Part shown: piece by piece, positions 1-8,528 of the stretch | Layout of the letters: every line of letters begins with the position of its first letter | How positions within the stretch are numbered: the stretch's first letter is position 1 | Assembly (NCBI GenBank): GCA_038093975.1 | Contig: JBBPTG010000332.1 | Coordinates: 1 to 23,149 of the forward strand | Length of the DNA stretch: 23,149 bases | Direction of reading: 5' to 3' | Origin: Chalciporus piperatus | Lineage: Eukaryota; Basidiomycota; Agaricomycetes; Boletales; Boletaceae | Program-made: the position numbers and the translations under genes | The notes under the pieces: model-generated | The model's database searches: none | What the model was told of the DNA's origin: nothing | What the model saw: only the letters and a program-made list of their open reading frames with translations

Positions 1-521
1 CCTTGGTCACTCGATGCAATGACTGGCCTTGAGTCCACAGTCGGGTCGGCCTCCAAGGTAACCGTGCTGGCCGCAGCGACGATCTCGGGCGCCGGGAGAG
101 GTGCAGCGACTGAGGGCGAGCGGGACAAGGCGGATCGTGGGGGAGCCGAAGCCGAGGGGAAGCAAAGAGGGAGAGAGGCAGAGGGAGATGGGCGAGGATG
201 CCAGACAAACAAGGCGGCCGGTGATGGACGATGGTCCACGGCTTGTACTTGCCTGACGGTTTCCAATGCCCTCGACATCCCACTGACCTGCTGGGACACC
301 ACAGAGAGCCCAGACTCCAGCTCAGAGAGTCGAGCCTCCATTTGGTCAAACCGAGCAGCCGAAGGATGGATGGCATCTTCGAGCCTCAGAGCATAATCCC
401 TCCACTCGGCATAGTCGGTCGAGTCGCTCGACGGACGAGCGACCACCAAGACACCTGGAAGGTGTCCTTGCTCTCTGATGACCCTCGAGAGGTCGGGACC
501 TCGACCACTGAAACGACTCAA
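1..521 (-). CDS. Coiled-coil ORF with Pro/Ser-rich middle, copy 1 (3' end off window)
   Basis: Copy 1 of the ORF that is complete at 16400-17116. The frame is open from a stop at 534-536 to the window edge. There is no ATG near the 5' end; the first in-frame Met is about 60 codons in, so the true start is either that Met or an upstream spliced exon. The part visible here is a short basic head, a heptad-rich stretch with repeated Leu/Glu spacing (around EARLSELESGL) that should form a coiled coil, and a Pro/Ser-rich segment. I do not recognise the family. A TATA-like box lies about 117 bp upstream. The coiled coil after a Zn-cluster gene on the same strand suggests it may once have been the C-terminal part of that gene. 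Confidence 0.5.
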   Translation of the reverse strand, partial: MSRFSGRGPDLSRVIREQGHLPGVLVVARPSSDSTDYAEWRDYALRLEDAIHPSAARFDQMEARLSELESGLSVVSQQVSGMSRALETVRQVQAVDHRPSPAALFVWHPRPSPSASLPLCFPSASAPPRSALSRSPSVAAPLPAPEIVAAASTVTLEADPTVDSRPVIASSDQ

Positions 522-985
522 CTCAACTAAGAGCTAAGACTCACACTAGACAATAGCGAGCCGATGAACTTGGCTGAGGTTCGATGAGGAAACTCCAGGA
601 GAACAAGACTGGGGAGTCCAGTGCTTGTCGACCCGGGTTTATATACTATTGTCAATGTTTGTACATGTTTGGCTAAACCTTATCGTAGGTGACTGGGTAT
701 GACTCATACTGACTACTAGCCAATAGCGTAACTAGCTCTACTGCGGAATGAGTAAGCGTGAGTCATATGATGAGTAATGCTGACTGATGCTGACGAGTGA
801 GCGGTGAGTCATCAGTAGTAAGCGAAGATCTAGACCTAGCTTATGTAAGTAAGTCACGTGACACGATAAGATAAGATAACAAAAGAGAAAGTGAAACGAC
901 TAAGTCCAAGAGACGAAGAGAAACCTAGTAAGCGTAATGGAATGTAGGGATGATTAGGATAAGGAATGAAGCGTTCGTAACAACC
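522..985 (-). other. Non-coding, LTR-like stretch between two minus-strand ORFs
   Basis: No convincing coding sequence after the Zn-cluster gene stop. Read on the minus strand it starts with TGTTACGAACG near 985, has a CACGTG and three TGASTCA sites, a TATATAAA box at 638-645, and ends near 512 in TTTCA followed by TGGTCGAGG. That resembles an LTR (TG...CA, internal TATA) followed by a primer-binding-like TGG. I see no matching second LTR beside it and no target-site duplication, and could not match the TGG segment to a known tRNA. It may equally be an ordinary promoter. The same stretch is present in the second repeat copy. Confidence 0.35.
638..860 (-). promoter_or_regulatory. TATA box plus three TGASTCA sites and a CACGTG box
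   Basis: TATATAAA on the minus strand at 638-645. Upstream of it lie three exact TGASTCA heptamers (700-706, 759-765, 805-811) and a CACGTG hexamer (855-860). In fungi TGASTCA is the binding site of Gcn4/AP-1-type bZIP factors and CACGTG that of bHLH factors; binding here is inference. The order fits a promoter firing toward the ORF ending at 521. Duplicated at 17233-17456. Confidence 0.5.
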
Positions 986-2346
986 ACTGGGGCTGGTAGA
1001 CCATGTTAATGTCAAATAGAGATGTGAATGACCTATGAACTCACTTTGTTTTACCCTCTTCGCCTTCGGCTCCTCTGATGCCGACTGAGCCCTTGTTCTC
1101 TTCTTGCTTGTGCTTGGGCAGGCCTGCCCTTTGTCTTCCAGCCACTTGGTCTGCTCAATGGCCAATGGGTCATCTGAGTCGTCGTCCTCAGAAGCCGTCG
1201 CTCTCTGCTTGCCTGTCCCCTTGCCTGTTGCCGCCCTTGTTTGGCGAGTTCTCTTTGGCCTGGTGGAGGGGGCAGGGGTGGCAGGTGAATCCGTCCGAAG
1301 GGCCAAAGCCGCATGTCGTGGATGGGCAGTTGTGAGAAAACACTTCTGTTTCCCTGAAAACAGGAAATGCAGGCGTTCCAGCTGACTCCAGGGGGATGCG
1401 GGATGCATTCCCAACCCATGGCGACACAACGGTCACATGGAGAGCGTTCCGGAGGAGGGGGTAGAAGTGAGCCGCTGCCTGAGGCGGCAGCAGCCAAGGC
1501 AGGGGAGGGGAGGGACGGGATGGGCCTGGGTGAGCATTTTTGGCACGTTCAGCCTTGTTCCATTCCTGTTGAGCCTTGGTTTGCATCATGGGCAGGTGGC
1601 GGCGGGGGTGAGACAGTGTCTTTGGGGTTGGGAGTGGGAGACGAACCGGCTTGGGTGCTTGCGGTTGTGTCCGTTGAGTCTCAACGATAATCAAAGGGAG
1701 GGAGGGCAGCGATGGGCCCGATGGTGCTGACACGTCGGTCTGTTTCGGGCGAGGCCTCGAGAACTTTGAGGGGACCGGCCACTCTGTTGGGTGATCTTCT
1801 GGCTCCTCAACCTCATCTGACTCGACTGCAACCGCCCTCTGTTTACCCTTTGCTTGACGAGCTGGCGGCGGCGAGGTGATGCGAGGAGTCGTAGAAGGCA
1901 GGGTGGTGGGCAACTCGGCAGTGGCAGCGATGTCGAGTCAGTGGCCTCAGATGGCCGGTACCAATGGTGGAACTGGATGGAGTCGCCAGGATGGAGGATG
2001 GACTCCCATACCGGCCAACTGTTGACGTTGGTGCAGCTGGGGATCCGAATGTCTGCGGCGATGACTATCAGAGGGATGATGGTCACAGCCTCAGCCATAG
2101 GGCGAAAACGATGCTGTGGGTGAGAAAGATGAGCATAGAATAGGGTAGGAGGGAGTAGTCTGGACGCACCAATGCCGCCCTCATCGAATCCAATCTCCTC
2201 TCCCAGTCTTGGGTGCGAGCCTCCAACTCCGAGCTTGACAAGCGGCTCCCTCGGCCTTCGCCACTTTGAATGATGGCCTCAATGGTGATCTTGAGGAACT
2301 CTGCGAGAGCTTGAGCAGAGGTGTTGGCTTTCTGAGCAGACATCAT
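925..2346 (-). CDS. Zn2Cys6-like Pro/Ser-rich protein gene, copy 1 (frames broken or spliced)
   Basis: Likely start is the double ATG at 2341-2346. Exon 1 (2170-2346) encodes a 59-residue, charged helical segment and is followed by a good 56-nt intron (GTGCGT...CCCACAG, 2114-2169). Downstream come a Pro/Ser-rich low-complexity region with a KGKQRAV basic patch and a cysteine cluster CDRCVAMGWEC ... CISC ... GKQKC. If read continuously this has the Zn2Cys6 spacing C-x2-C-x6-C-x11-C-x2-C-x6-C. A basic Lys/Arg tail (KRTRAQS, KRVKQ) follows, then a GTGAGT intron and a stop at 925-927. The frame changes inside the cluster at a T-run (about 1362); a 55-nt GTGACC...GTCAG intron would also join the flanking frames but would delete half the cysteines. 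Known Zn2Cys6 proteins bind DNA; a role here is unproven. It could be a decaying member of a mushroom-specific repeat family. Confidence 0.5.
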
Positions 2347-2389
2347 GTTGTGATGGATGGCGAGTAGAGAGGAGGTGAAGAGCACGGTG

Positions 2390-2982
2390 TTAGAGAGGCG
2401 AGATCAAATCCAGTGTTAAATGGTTGTGGATGAGTGACGGCCGAGAATAATATGTCATGTACACATGCCATTGTTGCTGGGTGGGTAGCGTACCCCTCAC
2501 TCGACTGGTTGCTCCTTCCACCCTGGGATGAAGGGACCAAGATCTCGAAGGTGTCGGAGAAGGGTTGGGAAAACTGGAAAGCTGCCCTGAACTCTCTCGG
2601 CCACACTGCTGAGGAGTTGTGGGCCATGCAACGTGAAGTACCATACTTGGAGCTGGTGCACAGAGACCACATATGATCTTACTCCACACGACATGCCGTG
2701 TCCTTTGGGAGGTGTCGGAACTGTCCGTACACATCAAGCTACTGTTCCTTCACCGTGTCTCAACTGCCCATGCCCATGCCACTGCAGAAGTTCAGACTGA
2801 GCGGGATCGTCTTGTTGCCTCTGTTTTCAACATAGTGGACTTGGACTCAATTGTCCATGACTCTTGATGGCGAGTTGGTCTTGGCATTGCTTCCAGTGAT
2901 GCTGCTCTCACGCGCCCCTGGGTTGGCCGTCTTGCTTCCCTCATGTCAGCATGGCCAGCTACCTCATCACTGGTGACATGTC
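2390..2982. other. No clear gene; one unassigned short ORF (2434-2676, +)
   Basis: Between the minus-strand Zn-cluster gene and the KDZ relic. The plus-strand frame 2434-2676 (80 codons) has a protein-like composition, with a Trp-rich segment around SEKGWENWKAALNSLGH, but I recognise no domain and the start codon is weak. The frames from 2680 to 2980 are interrupted and may be decayed 5' sequence of the KDZ element. Nothing else is supportable. Confidence 0.3.
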
Positions 2983-4886
2983 TTGTTAGTATTCCAGGCT
3001 CAAGAAGCAAAGTCTTGTGTTCGCCCTGTCATGCACATTGCTGGTCAAAGCTATGGTCAAGGGCTTTCCAGACCCCCTTTGATCTCTCAGAAGTCTATGA
3101 AATCTTTCCTATCCTCCAGCTCACCCTTTCCTTCCTTCCCTTCCAGTGACTCTCCTTCCTTCCCTTCCAGTGACACGTCCTTCTTCCATTATGAAGATAC
3201 CAGCACTCCAGTGCCTTCTTCCCCAAACAAGTCTGGCAGTAAGAAAGCTCGGCAATGGGCTCGATGGTGTGATAAAGTCATCCCCAGCCTTGTTGACCCT
3301 TATCTGGCTTACCTGGCCTCTGCCACTTCTCAAGTCACCATACAGACATGTTCTTGTGGTGATGCTCGAGTTGTTCACTTTGACAGTAAGCCCTCTGCTG
3401 TGCTTCCTTGTTTCTGCAATCTCATGGGCTGACACTGTCAAACAGTGTTTGAGACAGTTACTCTATCTGTGTGCAAGTGTAATCCTGCAGCTTCTCAGCT
3501 TGGGTCTATTCCCATCTACTCCTCTTTTCCCCTCCCTTGCAGTCTCTATTTCTCTCTTGGAGTTCAATCGGGAATGCTTCCTCAGGATGCCTCCCAATGT
3601 TTCTGGATGGTGTGCAGCAGTGGAAGCCTTTTTGGAAAGCAGATCTATGTCTTCCTCCTTGGTATGTTCAATCCTATGCTCATGTGTTTCAAGATTTATT
3701 GACTTTGCATTCAGAAACCACTTCGTCGATGTTACACCAATGCCTTTCATTGGTATATCTATCTTCATCAGACTACATCCACGTGTGTAGATGAAGTCCT
3801 CTCACGCGAACTGAGACAATCAATTCCCAATCTCCTTCTCAATACTTGCAATCTCGCTGTCCCATTTGTTTGGTGGTGATCTTTGTCATGACGATTCTTC
3901 TCTGTGAGTTCAACACTTTGCTTTGCTTTATGCTTTGTCTCATGCAGGTTGTTCCTCAAGGGTGGATTGTATTGTATGTTTGGATGCATGCTTTACACAG
4001 AGGAGAAGACATTCACCTAGGGATCCAAAACGCCAGCATCCTAACTCAGTCTTTTTTGCTCTCAGAAGCCAAGGTCAAGGAGGCTGAGGATCTTGTTGCT
4101 AGCCTGCGTCAACCTTAAGGTAGACAGCCCCCTGCTGATGAAGTAGCACCAGGCATGCAGGTCTCCCCTGCTATTCTAGAATCAGGAGTGTCATGATTCT
4201 TTCAAGGCTGCTGATGAACACAGAGTAAAAGCTAGCACTCAGTTCTTCTCTGACACTGGGCTCATGGCTCTGTTGTGGCACCATGATATTGTATTGTGGA
4301 TGGTGAACATGACCACCCCAAAAGACAGCACTATGCCCTGGCACTCCTGAGGAAGCTGTTGTCTCAACTACCCCAGTCCATGAAAGTTGAATTTTGATAT
4401 GATATTGGCTGCCAGCTTCATCACAGCTGTGTCAAATGGGACTTTTTGGGGGAGGATCTGGCCAGAGTTTACTTTGGCATTTCTGTCTTTCATGCCTTTG
4501 CTCATAACTGGGCCCACCAACTTGTTTATCATCCAAGGAAATGTTCTGGCTTTTGGCTTTCTGATGGTGAAGGTTATGAGAGACTATGGAGTGGGCTCAA
4601 GGAATTGTGTGTTTCTGGTGTAAGTGCTTTCAGCGTTCATTTCCCAAGACGATAATTGAGTTTATTTGACAGTATCATCAACACCTATCTGTTCTTGATG
4701 CTCAAGTTCTGTTCTTGCAAGAGAAGTTCATGTCTAACTTGGGAGTGTGGATGGATCACAATGGACAAAGTGCCAACAGCGCATGTTAGAGGCCAAGGCT
4801 TGTCTTGTCGGTCAGGACTTGCAAACTTTTCACGCTGCTTGGTCTGCTCAAGTAGCTGCTCAAACCAAAGCCTTGTTACTTTGGTG
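2983..4886 (+). pseudogene. KDZ-family transposase relic, copy 1 (3' end cut by inverted-repeat element)
   Basis: Conserved KDZ blocks appear in order: ARQWARWCDKVIPSLVDPYL; a CxC block CKCNPAA then LGLFPSTPLFPSLAV; MPPNVSGWC; LRRCYTNAFHWYIYL; QSRCPIC; CLDACFTQRRR with the putative first catalytic Asp at 3983-3985; HYALALL and YDIGCQLHHSC; and finally VYHPRKCSGFWLSDGEGYE with the putative Glu block. KDZ proteins are DDE-type cut-and-paste transposases of eukaryotes. Three canonical introns remain visible: 3386-3445, 3662-3714 and 3904-3947. The gene is dead. One-base shifts separate CNPAA from QLLSLGL, RCPIC from GGD, and NSVF from SEAKVK, and stops occur around 4118-4390. Coding similarity ends at QTKAL (about 4872), exactly where the inverted-repeat element starts. 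A 24-nt coding tandem repeat (Ser/Pro/Phe) sits at about 3128-3176. Confidence 0.85.
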
Positions 4887-5276
4887 ATTCCCCAACTTAC
4901 CTTTTCCTACTTACTTACTTTCCTTTTACTCATACAGCGCTACCTAGCGCTCCATTCGACTTCTAACCTATCTAGATCGATTCCTCAGGTCATTTTACCT
5001 AAGGTACCAACTTGGTTCATTACCTAGTGTTGTTCCCTTTGCTCTGCTAACCTTAGACTTGTGTGGCACTTCCTTGACACGTTGTTTACCTTGAAGCACA
5101 CACTCCTTCCAGAGTCGATTGTAGCTAACCTTCAGTTACTCACCTTGGACTCTAGGTACTGTTACCTATTTCTTGACTCAAATATATCCTTGTTACTCAC
5201 ATTGGACTCTAGTCCAAACCTCCAGTAGACCCTTGAGAACTGGCAAGTCCACCCCTGCAAGTCTGTGGCTGCAACA
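4874..5276 (+). repeat. Left terminal inverted repeat
   Basis: About 403 bp matching the reverse complement of 6163-6577 through almost its whole length, with scattered substitutions, a missing block of about 10 bp near 5237, and other small indels. Internal landmarks are ACTTACTTACTTT, AGCGCTACCTAGCGCTCC, TTGGACTCTAGTCC and CCACCCCTGCAAGTCT. Reading frames inside it are not conserved between arms, so none is called as a gene. Confidence 0.85.
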
Positions 5277-5621
5277 AGCCTTGCCATGTAAGTTTGTGGG
5301 ATATCATTTTGAGCCATTGTTAGTGTTTCGAGGTCCAGTTGCGCACCTGATTAAGACTGGCAACTGGACTGCACCGCAACTGATCACAACTGGACTTCAG
5401 TTGCCAGTCCTACCAATTTGGCTTGACCACTAGTTGCAGTTGCCTTGATTTTGAGAATTTCAAAAGACCATGTTGACGTACACTGTGGAGTACACGCAAG
5501 GGCAAACCATGACGACTGTGTACGAGCAAGAGAGCAACAGCACCAACAGGGCAATCAGGACCAGGATCCCTGCGTGTTATCATGAGCACCTCCGTCGTCT
5601 GCTCTGGCGCGATACTATATC

Positions 5622-5984
5622 ATGAACCAGATCTACACCATGCACAAAACCACGATCAAAGAAGCTTGTGCAAGGGGTATCAGTTTTTTTCAACGGATGC
5701 TGATATTCATGAACACGATTGTGGAGTGTGCCCGACTTGGTGATGCACTATCAGCGGATACCAGGATTCCGTGTTTTGACGCCTACCTCACAACAGCATT
5801 CATTGTTGGCCGCCACGATCCGAAATCCGTCGACACCTGGTGCATGCGTGCTGCCAGCAAACATGGACCACCATCTCGAGAGGATCAATCCATTCTAACT
5901 TGGTGCATAATATCCCGAGATTTGTTGGTACTGTGGACGTGTGGTAATACCTATTTGAGTCTCGTTCAGATTGGGATGCAATAA
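5622..5984 (+). pseudogene. RecQ-like helicase C-terminal fragment (tentative)
   Basis: A 120-codon open frame inside the inverted-repeat element. The segment MLIFMNTIVECARLGDAL, then IPCFDAY, then TTAFIVG..DPKSVDT, resembles the second RecA-like domain of RecQ helicases (the motif IV region, then the motif V block usually written ATTAF.vGvDhp.V). The usual Gly-rich Arg-containing motif VI is not visible, and the frame ends at 5984, so it is a fragment. Upstream (5455-5620) another frame has helical, charged content but no recognised motif. RecQ enzymes are ATP-dependent 3'-5' DNA helicases; this copy cannot be active. The assignment rests on motif reading only. Confidence 0.4.
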
Positions 5985-6162
5985 TGGCCTACTCCCCGAC
6001 CCAGGCCCTCCTGGTGTGCTCGTTGGACACGACGTCCTTTTCCGGGGTGGATGCGACCTCCCTTTAGGAAACATTCTCCCACACCTGTCTTTTATTTTCC
6101 CAAAGTGGTTCTGATCAATCGTCGTTGTCTCAAGAATGCCTTTTCAGTGTGGCAGCTGTCAG

Positions 6163-6577
6163 TGTTGCAGCCAAAGACTTGCAGGGGTGGACTAGCCAGT
6201 TGCTAGGTCGACTCAAGGGTCTATTGGAGGCTTGGACTAGAGTCCAATGTGAGTAACTATGATATATTTGAGTGGAGGTAACAGTGCCTAGAGTCCAATG
6301 TGAGTAACTGAAGGTTAGCTACAATCGACTCTGGAAGGAGTTGCGCTTCAAGGTAAACAAAGGTAGACAAAGTGTCAAGGAAGTGCATAAGTAAAGCTCT
6401 GCTAGTGCAGAGCGAAGGGAACAACACTAGGTAACAAACCAAGTTCAATGACCTGAATGACCTGAGGAATCGATCCAGATAGGTTAGAAGTCGAATGGAG
6501 CGCTAGGTAGCGCTGTATGTGTCAAAGGAAAGTAAGTAAGTAGGAAAAGCTAAGTTGGGGAATCACCAAAAGTAACA
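6163..6577 (-). repeat. Right terminal inverted repeat
   Basis: About 415 bp, the inverted partner of 4874-5276. It is also clearly similar, in the same orientation, to 10308-10726. The three arms have diverged enough to suggest the element is not young, in contrast to the 99.9% identical segmental repeat. Confidence 0.85.
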
Positions 6578-6582
6578 CTTTT

Positions 6583-6735
6583 GGCTGGGACACACTTGCT
6601 GCAGCGCGAGTGGTAGGAAACCTGGCCGAACCTGGCCGAACTTGACTGAACCTTACCAAACCCGTGTTATTGATCACAACGATGAATACTGCAAGCATCG
6701 CACCTCAGTATTTGAAGAGCTATGGGCAGAAAGCA
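6583..6735 (+). repeat. Second inverted repeat, left arm
   Basis: Matches the reverse complement of 7672-7804. It starts GCTGGGACACACTTGCTGCAG a few bases beyond the right arm of the 1.7-kb element. The frame RVIDHN.EYCKH.TS..EEL is retained in both arms with mostly conservative changes, which suggests the arms hold duplicated coding sequence rather than pure terminal repeats. Confidence 0.75.
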
Positions 6736-6934
6736 ATGCAATCTTGTAACTTCTACGCACATGTACATGTATATGAGATAAGTGTGGATATCAAACTGAA
6801 TGATCGAGCAGTATCGAATTTGTGTCACCTCCCCACGTTGTTCACAATGTGATTAGCAATCTGAACATGGAAGTGCACTCCGCGTTCAGCATCATCTTCC
6901 TGATCGTCATGCCCGCCTAAACGCTCGTCGAGAC

Positions 6935-7261
6935 TTGTTTCGTTCGTCATTGGACATTCCTAAGGAAGCAGTCACGTGGCATGACACCAAATGGGAGTTG
7001 TCCCAAAATTGGAAGCAGGCCATCCCCTGGCATACACACTTTCGCTCTCTTCTTGCTGCGTGCCCACGCAATGCTGGAAATGACGACATCAAGTGGGAGA
7101 AGGACTTGTCAGACATGGGACAATGGCATTTCATGGAATATTATTGTCGCCTCTCCATATTTTACAGCCGGAGCGTGATGCAGGTCGTAGCTGTTGCTGT
7201 TGCTCCTCTCATTCGATACCCTACTTTGGGTGCTGTTGAAAATTTTTTCCTCTCCATGTAA
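6935..7261 (+). CDS. Unrecognised ORF fragment between inverted arms
   Basis: A 108-codon frame starting at a TTG, so probably the 3' part of a longer broken or spliced reading frame. The upstream frame is open but shifted around 6900. Composition is protein-like, with many Trp, His and acidic residues (for example EAVTWHDTKWELSQNW and IPWHTHFRSLLAACP). I recognise no domain. It may be a remnant of the gene carried by the surrounding inverted-repeat unit. No promoter or intron evidence. Confidence 0.35.
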   Translation: MFRSSLDIPKEAVTWHDTKWELSQNWKQAIPWHTHFRSLLAACPRNAGNDDIKWEKDLSDMGQWHFMEYYCRLSIFYSRSVMQVVAVAVAPLIRYPTLGAVENFFLSM

Positions 7262-7263
7262 AA

Positions 7264-7743
7264 TTACCGTTGCATGTACTTTTCTTTCAGACTTAGCATG
7301 GTTTCGGCAATGTCAAATGCCACTCTCCTGTATAGTTGTGTTCCTCTCGTTACGCCATCACTTTTAGGGCCCATAGAAAAATACCCAAAGCTTGTCCGGG
7401 AACATTTCGCGTGGGCAAGGGATGAAACACTTTGTCGACATGTCCTGTGAGCCAGCGAAAGTAGGAGAATGACCAGGCAGCGCCATTGACATTTGTACTG
7501 TGTGATCATCGAGGTCGAGGGTCGAAGGAAGTGGTCAGTACGACATGACGAGCAAGGACGACATACCAGACCCATCCAGAAATCTTTCTCCACCATCTAA
7601 CAGGGCTGAGACAAGCGGCCGACAAAGGCACCATTCCCAAGTTTTCGCCATTGCCCATGGCGTGTGGGGTGGCTGTCTGCCCGTAGCTCTTCACATATCG
7701 AGGTGTGATGCTTGCAGTATTCATAGTTGTGATCAATAACACG
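7264..7743 (-). pseudogene. Unrecognised coding remnant, minus strand, one in-frame stop
   Basis: Reading from RVIDHNYEYCKHHTS (7743 downward), the frame runs through the right inverted arm, hits a TAG just before MVEKDFWMG (7596), and continues in the same frame to 7264, ending AETMLSLKEKYMQR. The N-terminal part is shared with the plus-strand sequence at 6661-6735. No family recognised. The shared frame between arms and the single stop suggest a recently inactivated mobile-element gene. Confidence 0.35.
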
Positions 7744-7804
7744 CATGTTCGGTCAGGTTCAGCCAGGTATCTTACCACTCGCTCTGCAGCAACTGTATCC
7801 CAGC
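7672..7804 (-). repeat. Second inverted repeat, right arm
   Basis: Inverted partner of 6583-6735, separated from it by about 0.94 kb. Both share the outer sequence GCTGGGAYACA..TTGCTGCAG and the inner coding-like stretch ending near AGAGCTAYGGGCAGA. No transposase is recognisable between the arms. Confidence 0.75.
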
Positions 7805-8151
7805 TGAACGCGCGAGAGAAGCCAGAATAAGCAGGGCATATAGAGAGCCGTCCAGATGCAACGAGAGGACTAGATGTCCTGCATCATTTTGCATCACAGT
7901 TTGAAATTCAGTGGATGTGCACAAACGGGATCACGTAGTTGGGAGTACAAGCAGCGAGAGTACAAGCAGCATATGGCTAAGGAGAAGTCCACAACACGAA
8001 ATTGACAGGTCCGAGAGTCACCAATCTAGGCCAGTGATGGCTCCAGCATGAAATCAAGTGGATCACGACCGATGTCGGGAGTTGGGGATCGACACTGCAA
8101 CGCAGAAGCTTGAAGTTGATTCGGAGGCGGAGGAGAAGCTGCGCAGAATTC
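7805..8151. other. No feature seen
   Basis: No open frame with convincing composition, no repeat to the rest of the window, no promoter. A short direct repetition of GTACAAGCAGC(G/A) occurs near 7945-7972. Confidence 0.4.
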
Positions 8152-8334
8152 TTAATCCCATGTATTAATAATGTGAATTGAAACAGACTTATGTTCATTG
8201 TCCATCTCATCCTGGGTGCCAGCTTCGTGGTTAGACCTGTCCTTTTTTTCTCCTGCCGCTTCCTGATCCATCTCCATGTCTATCCCCTCCTCTGCACCAG
8301 CATCCCCGACCCTGCTGACCCTGTCCTCCAACAT
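8152..8334 (-). CDS. Short acidic ORF, possible terminal exon
   Basis: A 60-codon frame rich in Glu, Asp and Gly (GAEEGIDMEMDQEAAGEKK), ending at 8152. It follows the longer minus-strand frames at 8529-9346 and could be their last exon, or an independent fragment. No domain recognised. Confidence 0.25.
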   Translation of the reverse strand: MLEDRVSRVGDAGAEEGIDMEMDQEAAGEKKDRSNHEAGTQDEMDNEHKSVSIHIINTWD

Positions 8335-8528
8335 TCAGAATGCCATCCCAGCGGTGCCTTTGACATCGGTTTCTGAAGATAAAATATAACAGTGACCATG
8401 CTAAAGATGACATCTATTTACCTGTGCTGCGATGCTTGATCTGCAATATATCCAAGTTGTACCATCTGGAGAGTACATTGGCAACCTCGAGACACTTTGC
8501 AATTTGCAACAACTCAGTGATTCTCACG

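Larger units (their letters stand above)
1..1814. repeat. Direct repeat, copy 1 (>=1.8 kb)
   Basis: This stretch recurs in the same orientation at 16596-18410. Reading both copies side by side, the only difference I found is one extra G in copy 2, at the TTTGG versus TTGTGG site near position 669. Identity is therefore about 99.9%. Similarity stops abruptly after 1814 (copy 2: 18410). The left end of copy 1 is outside the window. The repeat carries minus-strand coding sequence (Zn-cluster gene, coiled-coil ORF) and a promoter-like segment, so it is not a simple LTR. It is best read as a very recent segmental duplication; an assembly duplication cannot be excluded. Confidence 0.95.
4874..6577. 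mobile_element. 1.7-kb element with ~400-bp terminal inverted repeats
   Basis: The two ends are inverted copies of each other (4874-5276 and 6163-6577), starting TGTTACTTTGGTGATTCCCC on the left and the complement (with one extra T) on the right. The element sits at the 3' part of a KDZ transposase relic, which gives a relative age: KDZ first, this later. The core (5277-6162) encodes a RecQ-like helicase fragment but no complete transposase, so the copy is non-autonomous or decayed. A clean target-site duplication could not be identified. A third copy of the arm at 10308-10726 shows the family is present more than once here. Confidence 0.8.

Noticed and set aside
1078..1730. Plus-strand ORFs in the Zn-cluster region (also 17674-18326)
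   Set aside because: They are antisense to the minus-strand cysteine-cluster and basic regions; composition (Trp/Gly/Cys-rich) is typical of shadow frames in GC-rich DNA.
4387..4655. Hydrophobic membrane-like ORF (4387-4623, +)
   Set aside because: It is an off-frame reading of the KDZ catalytic region; the overlapping frames give the conserved HPRKC and DGEGYE blocks.
6257..6448. ORFs within the ~400-bp arms (also 10364-10761, 4656-5027)
   Set aside because: Frames are not preserved between the three arms, so they are chance readings of repeat sequence.
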